Source: Methanobrevibacter millerae (GTDB lineage Archaea; Methanobacteriota; Methanobacteria; Methanobacteriales; Methanobacteriaceae). From it: a stretch of 64,000 nucleotides of DNA. Below the pieces are notes generated by a model, which saw only the letters and a list, made by a program, of their open reading frames with translations, was not told the origin of the DNA and did no database searches. The translations under genes were made by a program, and so were the position numbers. Below are positions 31,235 to 40,200 of the stretch, piece by piece (position 1 is the first letter of the stretch; every line of letters begins with the position of its first letter). The stretch covers positions 1-64,000 of the forward strand of contig NZ_FMXB01000007.1 in assembly GCF_900103415.1 (NCBI RefSeq). The letters run 5' to 3'.

Positions 31235-32536
31235 ATGCTCAAAGAGCATATTGAAAATGATGAAATTATTCGTATAATTTCACATAACGACGCTGATGGA
31301 ATATCAGCAGCAGCTGTAATAGCGAATGCTTTAAAGGAAGAAAATGTTCAATTTCACACAACTATAGTGCCACGCCTTAAAGAGGATGTTATAAATCAGC
31401 TCAGACATGAGCAACATGATTTATTCATCTTTTCTGATATGGGCAGTGCATTTGTAAGTGAATTAAACACATTCAAAAGTGATGTTATTATTGCTGATCA
31501 CCATCAGGTTGACGGAACTGAAGCAGATAGTAATTTGGTTCATGTCAATCCACACCTATTTGAAATTGATGGCAGTAAAGATTTGTCCGGAGCGGGTTCT
31601 GCTTACCTGTGTGTCCGCAATCTGGATAAAAAACATTTGGCTTATTTTGCACTTATCGGTGCTTTTGGAGATATGCAATGCCAGGACGGATTCAATGGCG
31701 TTAATAAACTTATTTTGGATGATGCTAAAGAGACTAATCTGGAAGTCAACGAAGACTTGAAAATCGTCTCCAAGGCATCAGAACCGCTCTTTAAGTCACT
31801 TGCATATACTTTTACGCCGCCTTTGCCGGGAATAAGCGGAGACCTTGAAGGATCAACTGCATTTTTGGAAAAGATAGGTTTGTCCTATGGAATCAAGTTC
31901 ACAGATTTGGCTGATGAGGAAAAGGACGTTCTGACTTCTGAATTAATAAAGATAAACCCTGACATTTACGGTGACTGCTATCTGATTCCAAAAGAGATTC
32001 CTATGCTTAGGGACCTTGAGGAATATGCTTATATTTTGGATGCCTGCGGTAAAAACAAGAAATATGGCTTAGGTTTAAGCATTGCTTTAGGTGAACGTGA
32101 AAAGGCATTGTCAACTGCAACAGAACTGCAGCGCAAATACCGTGACCAAATCGTCAAGGGTCTTGAATGGATTAAAAGGGAAGGTGCGGTTCAATTGAAT
32201 TCTTCCCAATATCTGTATAGTGAAGACAAGCTTTTAAAATCCGTAATGGGTACCATTGCAAGTATAGGATTGTCAGTTGAACTTTTGGATTCATCAAAAC
32301 CTGTGCTTGGCCTTTCAAGACTTCACAAGGACATCAAGATTTCCGGAAGGACAACAAGGGATATGGTAGCCAATGGAGTGGATTTGGGAAAGGCACTTCG
32401 TGACAGCTCAAACAACTTCGGAGGAACTGGAGGAGGCCACGATATTGCGGCCGGAGCCATGATTCCATATGAAAGCAAGGATAATTTCCTTCATTTGTTT
32501 GATGAGATGATTGAATATCAATTAAGTAATGATTAA
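31235..32536 (+). CDS. RecJ-like single-stranded DNA exonuclease / DHH phosphoesterase
   Basis: A 433-residue DHH-family protein. Motif I lies near 17-22 (HNDADGI), the DHH motif ADHHQVDG near 87-94, and a C-terminal DHHA1 domain holds [10 protein letters not shown]. Archaeal homologues are RecJ-like exonucleases or GAN (GINS-associated nuclease) involved in replication and repair. The ATG at 31235 was chosen over 31205, which would overlap rps15; GAGGTG lies about 14 bases upstream, rather far. Confidence 0.88.
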   Translation: MLKEHIENDEIIRIISHNDADGISAAAVIANALKEENVQFHTTIVPRLKEDVINQLRHEQHDLFIFSDMGSAFVSELNTFKSDVIIADHHQVDGTEADSNLVHVNPHLFEIDGSKDLSGAGSAYLCVRNLDKKHLAYFALIGAFGDMQCQDGFNGVNKLILDDAKETNLEVNEDLKIVSKASEPLFKSLAYTFTPPLPGISGDLEGSTAFLEKIGLSYGIKFTDLADEEKDVLTSELIKINPDIYGDCYLIPKEIPMLRDLEEYAYILDACGKNKKYGLGLSIALGEREKALSTATELQRKYRDQIVKGLEWIKREGAVQLNSSQYLYSEDKLLKSVMGTIASIGLSVELLDSSKPVLGLSRLHKDIKISGRTTRDMVANGVDLGKALRDSSNNFGGTGGGHDIAAGAMIPYESKDNFLHLFDEMIEYQLSND

Positions 32537-32537
32537 T

Positions 32538-33725
32538 ATGTTTTTAACTAAAAAAGAAGAAAAGATGTGTGACGGTGAGTTTGGAGAAACCATCCGTAAA
32601 AGCATGGATATTCTGGTGGCTTTGGGAGACATTTATGGAGCTTCCAAACTGGTTGACATTACCTCAGCCCAGGTATCCGGAGTTTCATACAAGACCATAG
32701 GCCAGGCAGGCCTTGAATACCTTGAGGATTTGGCTTCTGAGGAATTTGAATACTCAGGAATTAACGCTTCACTCAATCCGCCGGGAACCGATTTGGACAA
32801 CTGGAAAGCCCTTGGATTTCCCGAAGACTTTTCAATCAAGCAAAACCAGATTGTAGATGCCTATGGAAATCTTGGAATCTCTAAAACCTGTACATGCACT
32901 CCTTATCTTGTGGGCAATGTTCCAAGATTTAGGGACCACGTCTCATGGTCAGAATCATCTGCTGTGGCTTACGTCAATTCAGTCATTGGCGCTCGAAGCA
33001 ATCGTGAAGGCGGTCCTGCTGCTCTTGCGGCAGCTATTGTTGGAAAAACTCCTCTTTACGGATTCCATTTGGAACAAAACCGTAAGGCAAATTTAATCGT
33101 TAATGTTAACGGCGAACTTTCCGGTGCTGACTGGGGCGCATTGGGATATATTGTCGGAAAAGTAGTCGGCGGAGGAGTTCCTTACTTTAAAGTTAAAAAT
33201 ACTCCTTCAAACAATGATTTAAAGACCTTGGGTGCGGCTCTGGCTTCATCAGGTTCCGTTGCATTGTATCATATGGAAAACGTAACTCCAGAATGGAATA
33301 TCAATGACATTGAGGAAATCGAGGATTACGTATTTGTTTCTGATAATGACATTTTAGAGACTCGAGCCAAATTGACCACAACCGATAAAGAGCCTGATCT
33401 GATCTGTCTTGGATGTCCTCACGCTTCACTTGAAGAGATTAAAAAGGTTGCCCAAATCGTAAAAGGCAAGACTATTAAGAATAAGTTGTGGATTTGCACT
33501 TCAGTATCCGTTAAGGCAACTGCCGACAGGATGGGCTATACAGAAATGATTGAATCCGCGGGCGGAAACGTTGTATGCGACACCTGTATGGTTGTAGCTC
33601 CAATCGAAGACATGGGCTTTGAAGTCATTGGCGTCAACTCAGCAAAGGCAGCGAATTACGTTCCTTCAATGTGCGGACTTGACGTTGTTTATGATGATGT
33701 GGAAAATCTCATTCGATTTGAATGA
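32538..33725 (+). CDS. Aconitase X catalytic (large) subunit, probable phosphomevalonate dehydratase
   Basis: The 395-residue protein belongs to the AcnX large-subunit (former DUF521) family. In archaea this enzyme dehydrates 5-phosphomevalonate to an anhydro form in the modified mevalonate pathway for isoprenoid lipids. Cluster cysteines are visible in [14 protein letters not shown] and CDTCMV. Other family features are LTKKEEKM at the start and [23 protein letters not shown]. The ATG at 32538 lies 1 base after the recJ-like stop and has TGATT before it; an ATG at 32529 is possible. The small subunit is not in the window. Confidence 0.87.
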   Translation: MFLTKKEEKMCDGEFGETIRKSMDILVALGDIYGASKLVDITSAQVSGVSYKTIGQAGLEYLEDLASEEFEYSGINASLNPPGTDLDNWKALGFPEDFSIKQNQIVDAYGNLGISKTCTCTPYLVGNVPRFRDHVSWSESSAVAYVNSVIGARSNREGGPAALAAAIVGKTPLYGFHLEQNRKANLIVNVNGELSGADWGALGYIVGKVVGGGVPYFKVKNTPSNNDLKTLGAALASSGSVALYHMENVTPEWNINDIEEIEDYVFVSDNDILETRAKLTTTDKEPDLICLGCPHASLEEIKKVAQIVKGKTIKNKLWICTSVSVKATADRMGYTEMIESAGGNVVCDTCMVVAPIEDMGFEVIGVNSAKAANYVPSMCGLDVVYDDVENLIRFE

Positions 33726-34228
33726 TGAATTTTTCCAACTTTTTTTATATAATATATTATACAATAGATTTTTTAAAATTCTACTAATGATAAATTTTTT
33801 TTTCATTGTGTCTTTTAATGAATATTTTATTACCATTTTATTAACATTTGAATTAATTCCTTTTTTTGACTTTTATCGTACTTATTATCATTATTTTTAT
33901 TATTTAGAACTTTATTAATCGTTCTTTCATTTTGAACAGTTATTTTGTTTATAAATTATATTGTATATTATTTCTTTTCTAAATAATTCAAAATCTTTTC
34001 TAAACAAAATTGTTATTTATTATATTAATATCTTAATTTGTTTATCAATGATATATATTTTTAACTATTGTTTAAGATAATAATTATTTTTCTGAAACGG
34101 TTTTAATTTGACCTTTATTTTCAAAAAGAAAAAGATATATATTTGTTTTTACTAAAATAAAGTTCGGTATTTAATCTATTTATATTAATAGATTAATTAT
34201 ACAATAGAAAAAATGAGGTTATACAAAT
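33726..34228. other. A+T-rich intergenic region upstream of the giant adhesin
   Basis: About 500 bases of very A+T-rich sequence hold no gene that I can support. The small frame crossing 33619-33918 is composed of low-complexity Phe/Ile/Tyr codons. The T-rich stretch just after 33725 probably ends the ffh-acnX run. The promoter of the adhesin lies at the right end. Confidence 0.6.
34171..34196 (+). promoter_or_regulatory. 26-base inverted repeat around the adhesin TATA box
   Basis: TTAATCTATT (34171-34180) and AATAGATTAA (34187-34196) are perfect complements around TATATT. The centre is about 45 bases before the ATG at 34229, where a TATA box with a leader of ~20 bases would be expected. A bound protein would block TBP. 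GAGGTTAT lies before the ATG. Confidence 0.45.
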
Positions 34229-37200
34229 ATGAATAGAAAGCATTTATTTATTATTTTATGCTTGTTTATGGTGTTTATTTCTACATTATCTCTTGCTTTT
34301 GCGGCGGATGATGCTGTAGATTCAACAATTTCTGCACCTGTTGAAGATACGCCAGTTATTCAAGCAGCCAATACACAAGAAGATATTCAGGCGAGCAGTC
34401 CTGAATCATTTACGCAACTGGATAATTTAATCCAGAATACGCCGTTGAACGGAACCGTTAAGTTGGGTAATAATTATACCTACTCGGGAGGTGGTGATAC
34501 CGGCCCTATTCTTATTAACAAAGACATAACGATTGATGGGGACGGATACACTATTGATGGTGCTGGTTCTTCATCGATTTTCCAAATAACGAATAATGCG
34601 CATGTTGTACTGAAAAATCTGGTATTTAAAAATGCGCGGGGAATCAATGGTTCAGCAATTAGCATGACTTCCGGTGAATATGTGGAGATTAATAATACGA
34701 CATTTATTAATAATTCTGCTATAAACGGGGGTGCGATTTATATTTCTTCGAATTCTTCTACTGTAAACTTCACTATAAGCATTGTTAACTCAACTTTCAT
34801 TAACAACAATGCTACAAATGGTGGAGCCATTTATGTTGGCGGTACTTTAATAAGTATAACCTCGTCTGATTTTAAATACAATACCGCTACCAATGATGGT
34901 GGATCAATGTACATGGATGCTGGTGGATCTATTAGCAAAAATAGATTCGAACATGAAAAAGCAGGCCGTGATGGAGGAGCAATTTACTTGAATAGTACAC
35001 TTAATTCCTCTTCAATAAATTCTAGTGTACTTACTAAATTAGGTTTATTTGATAATGTAATGTCATACTGTACTGCTGGTCGTGATGGTGGTGCAGGTTT
35101 CTTTAATGCAACTCATGGAACTATTAATAATTTAACATTAAATGGTAACGTAGCTAAACGTGATGGTGGTGGTATAGTATGGTTATGTTCAAATACTGGT
35201 ATAGTTCAATCTAATATATTTAATAATACTGCGGGACGTAATGGTGGAGGTATTTATTTATATCCTCCTACATTATCATCTATATATGATGCTGCTGTTG
35301 TAATCATGTATACTAATTTTGCAAATAATACTGCTGGTGTAAATAATACTACAAAAGGTAATGGTGGTGCTTTATACTGTGGTGGTATATTTGCTGTTGT
35401 ACTTAATTCTACATTTGAATGTGATACTGCATATGATGGTGCAGGTATATACTTAGATGTTGTTGCTGCTATTAATTACTGTACATTCAATATGGAAAAT
35501 GCTACTCATGATGGTGGTGCAATATATTTCTATGCAAGTAATACTAATATTCCACAGTCAAATAAATATATTGAGAGGATTATGCAAAATGGTGGTGTAA
35601 GACATTCTAACATTACTAATTGTATTGCTGGTCATGATGGTGGTGCTGGTTATGTATATGGTAATTATGGTATAGTTCAAAATGTTACCATGATTAACAA
35701 TACTGCAGGTAATGATGGTGGTGCTGGTTATGTTGTAGGTAATTATGGACAACTATTTGACAGTCATTTCATTAATAATACTGCAGGTAATGATGGTGGA
35801 GCATTGCTATGGGAAGGAGTAAATGGTACTATCAATAATATTCATGTTATTAACAATAAGGCAAAGATAATGGGTGGAGGTTTATCCTTAGATGCTGCTT
35901 CTTCAAAGGGTAATATTTCTATTGCTAATGCTACTTTTGCATATAATAATGCTACATATGGTGGTGCTATTTATTGTGCTAATATGTTTACTAGTATTTT
36001 GAATTGTAACTTTACTTTTGACACGGCTGTTGATGGTGGAGGTATCTATCTGGATTATGGTGCTTATCTTTATAATATTACTTTGATTAATGAAAGTGCG
36101 GACCGTGATGGTGGTGCCATATTTCTTAATTCTTCTAATACTATTTTGGATCCTGCCGTTTTAAAAGAGCTTTTAGCTAATGATAAGGTTGGTTTGATTG
36201 ATTCTTTAATTGTTAATTGTAGTGCTGGTCATGATGGTGGTGCCGGTTATGTTTATGGTGATTATTGTGTTGTAAAGAATGTTCCGATGTATAATAATCG
36301 TGCGGGCAATGATGGTGGTGCCGGTTATATTGTCGGTAACAATGGAATATTGGTTGGTGGTAGTTTCATTAATAACACTGCCGGTCGTGATGGTGGTGCA
36401 ATGCTCTGGGAAGGTGTTAACGGTACTGTTAGCAATATTGAGGTTATTAACAACACAGCAACTAATAATGGTGGAGGTATGTCTTTGGATGCTGCTTCCT
36501 CACAGGGTACTATTTCCATTTCCAACTCCAAATTCATTTTAAATAAAGCTTTTTATGGTGGTGGTGTTTACTGTGCGGGTATGTTTACCAGCGTATCGGA
36601 TTCATACTTTGCAAGCGATAATGCTTCTTATGGTGGAGGTATCTATCTGGATTATGGAGCATATATCCATAATGTTACAATGTTCAATGAAAGTGCTGTT
36701 TTTGATGGTGGAGGTATATATCTAAACTCTTCAAATACTGCACTTGATCCGGTTATCTTGCAGCAGCTTATGCTTGACAATAAGGTTGGTGTGATTGATT
36801 CTGTAATTCTTAATTGTAATGCAGGTCGTGATGGTGGTGCCGGTTACGTATACGGTGATTATGGTATTGTAAACAACTTGACCATGGTTAACAACTATGC
36901 AGGTCGTGATGGTGGTGCAGGTTATGTATTCGGTAACTTTGGTCAGTTATCCAACAGTACTTTCATTAATAACACTGCTGGTAATGATGGTGGTGCACTG
37001 TTATGGGAAGGAGTTAACGGTACAATTAAAAACATTACTGTAGTTAAAAATAAGGCAACCCGTAACGGTGGGGGTATTTCTCTCGATGCAGGTTCCGCTA
37101 AAGGTATAATTTCAATTGACGAGTCTTCATTCTCATCAAATGAAGGTAGTTTCGGTGGTGCGATTTACTGTGCTAACATGTTTACAAACGTATTGAATTC

Positions 37201-40200
37201 CAATTTCGCACACGATAGTGCTGAGTACGGTGGTGGAATCTATCTGGATTACGGTGCTTATATTCACAATACTACGCTCTTTAATGAAAGCGCTGAATAT
37301 GATGGTGGAGGTATTTATCTTAACTCTTCAAACACTGATTTAGATCCTGTCGTTTTACAGCAGTTAATGCTTGAAAATAAGGTTGGTGTGATTGATTCTG
37401 AAATTGTCGGCTGTCGTGCTGGTCGTGACGGTGGTGCCGGTTATGTATACGGTAACTACGGTGTTGTAAACAACTTGACAATGATTAATAACTATGCTGC
37501 CCGTGGTGGTGGTGCCGGTTATGTATACGGTAACTACGGTCGTCTATATAATTCAACCATGATTAATAATACTGCTGGTGATGATGGTGGTGCACTGTTC
37601 TGGCAGGGTAATGGTGGTACAGTAGTTAACATTACTTGTAGGGCTAACTTAGCAGGTGATGTAGGTGGATCAATTTTCATTTTCGGTTCTAACTTAACAT
37701 TCACAAACTCCAAATTTATGCTTTCAAATGCTACAACAAATGGTGGAGCCATTTATATTTATGGAAACAATGTTTTAGTTAATGATTCTTCATTTGATAA
37801 ATGTAGTGCTAATAATGAGCATGGTGGTGCTATTTATGCTGCCGGTTTAAACACAACAATTTCAAAATCAATTTTCACAATGAATAGGGTTAATGTCACA
37901 GCTGAAGCCCATGGTGGATCTATTGATGTTCAGGGTAATAACACTCATATTTTAGATTGTACTTTTGAGAAATGTAATGCGTTTGAAGGGGGTGTTGTTT
38001 ATGTCAGCGGTTCCAATGCTGTTTTAGAAAATCTCTCATGTATCTACAGTTTCGCAACGAAAGGTGGTGCTTTCTATATTGAAGGTGATGACGCTACCCT
38101 TTCAAATATTAATGCTTCACACAATAACGCTACAGATTATGGTGGAGCTATTTACATTTCAGGTAATAATGCTTTAATTACTGAATCCGATTTAGAAAAA
38201 TGTATCGCTTATGAAAAAGACGGTGGAGCTATTTATGTCGCCGGTTTAAATGCTGTAATTTCCGAGTCCAATTTTGTTCAGAATAGGGCTGACGGCGCTG
38301 AATCCCGCGGTGGTTCCATTAATGTTCAAGGTAACGATACCAAAATCCTCAACTGTACTTTCGACATGTGTACCGCTTACGAGGGTGGTGTTGTTTATAT
38401 TTACGGTTCCAACGTATTGATTGACGGATATTCCTGTAACCGCAGTTTCGCATCAAACGGAGGTGCAATTTACGTTATGGGAGACCATGCAACAATCGCT
38501 GACTTTAACATGTCATACACTAACGCCACTGACTATGGTGGTGCAATCTACATTGCAGGTGACTTTGCAACAATCGACAATTCAAACTTCACAAGATGTA
38601 TCGCATACACTAAAGACGGTGGAGCATTATTCATTTCCGGTTCAAACGCTACAGTTTCAAAATCAAACTTCGTTGAAAATAAGATAACCGGTGATGACGC
38701 TTGCGGTGGTTCCATTTACATTGAAGGAGATGGAGTTACCCTTGACGAATGTTACTTTACCAGATGTTCCGCTGTTGACGGCGGATCAATTTATGTAGCA
38801 GGTGACGATACAGAAATTTACAATTCTGCATTCATGATGACCCTTGCTGAAAATGATGGTGGAGCCATTTACCTCGGTGGTGTAAACGGCCATATCCACA
38901 ATTCCACTATCGGCTTTTCCAATGCTACCCGTGGTGGTGCAGTATTCATTGAAGGTAACAACTCATTGATTGAAGCTGATTTCGAAAAGTGTTTCGCTTC
39001 CAATAAGGGTCTTCCTTTAGTTTCATCAGCCGGTGGTGCAATTTACATCGAAGGTAATGAAAACGAGATTAAGGATTCCACTTTCAATACTGTTGGAGCC
39101 ATTGGCGGTAACGGTGGAGCAATATTCATTGAAGGTGATGACAATACGGTCAATAACATTACAACCCATACCACAATTGCCGTTAGAAACGGTCCGGGCT
39201 CTAAAGGTTACGGTGGAGCAATATTCATTTCCGGTGAAAACGCTAAAATTATGGACGCTGACTTTGAAACATTCTCAGCTTCAGAAAACGGTGGAACTAT
39301 CTATGTAGAAGGAGACAATGCAAACATTTTGGATTCCACTTTCAGATACGGTTCAGCCAAGGACGGAAATGCTATTTATGTTGAAGGTTCAGGCACTCTG
39401 GTTAACGGCTCCAGCTTTGCTAATATTGGTGCAAGTACACATGAGTCTATTAATCCTTCCACTTTAGGCGGTTGTATTTACGTTGCAGGAAATGACACTG
39501 TAATTACATGCAGTAACTTTACCCATACAAATGCAGGTAACGGTGGTGCCATTTACGTTGCTGGTGAAGGAACAGAAATTTCCCATGATTCTTTCGTTGA
39601 AACCAACGCTGTCAACGGTGCAGGTGTTTACGTTGCAGGAAACAATACCAATATTTTAGATTCCACATTCATTAGAATGAGTGTTACAGGCATTGGTGGA
39701 GCGATTTATTTAGGTGGTTCCAAATCCAGTGTTAAATCATCTAAATTCAGCTTTACAAATGCCACTTCAGGTGGTGCAATATATATTGACGGTAACGAAT
39801 CATTTATTGAAGGCAGCTTCGATCATTGTTTCTCCGTATCAAAAGATGATAATGTATCTTCCGGTGGTGCGATTTTAGTAGAAGGTAATGACGCTACCAT
39901 TTCCAATTCCAGCTTTGCATTTTCAATGGCTGAGGATTACGGCGGATGTATCTTCGTAGAAGGTAAAAATGCTATAATCACTGAAAGCAGATTTGAAAAC
40001 TGTAGTACAACTGGTAAATTTGGCGGAGGTGCAGTTTCTGTAAAAGGTTTCAACGCTACAATTTCCAATTCCAATTTCACAAGAAATATGGTAAACATTT
40101 CCAACAATGCTCACGGTGGAGCTATTGATTTACACGGTGATGAAGCGAAAGTTTTAAGATGTGATTTCGATTACTGTATGGCTTATAACGGTGGAGCCAT

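Noticed and set aside
33619-33918. Frame overlapping the end of the aconitase-X gene
   Set aside because: It overlaps a real gene in another frame and then consists of Phe/Ile/Tyr low-complexity codons from A+T-rich DNA.
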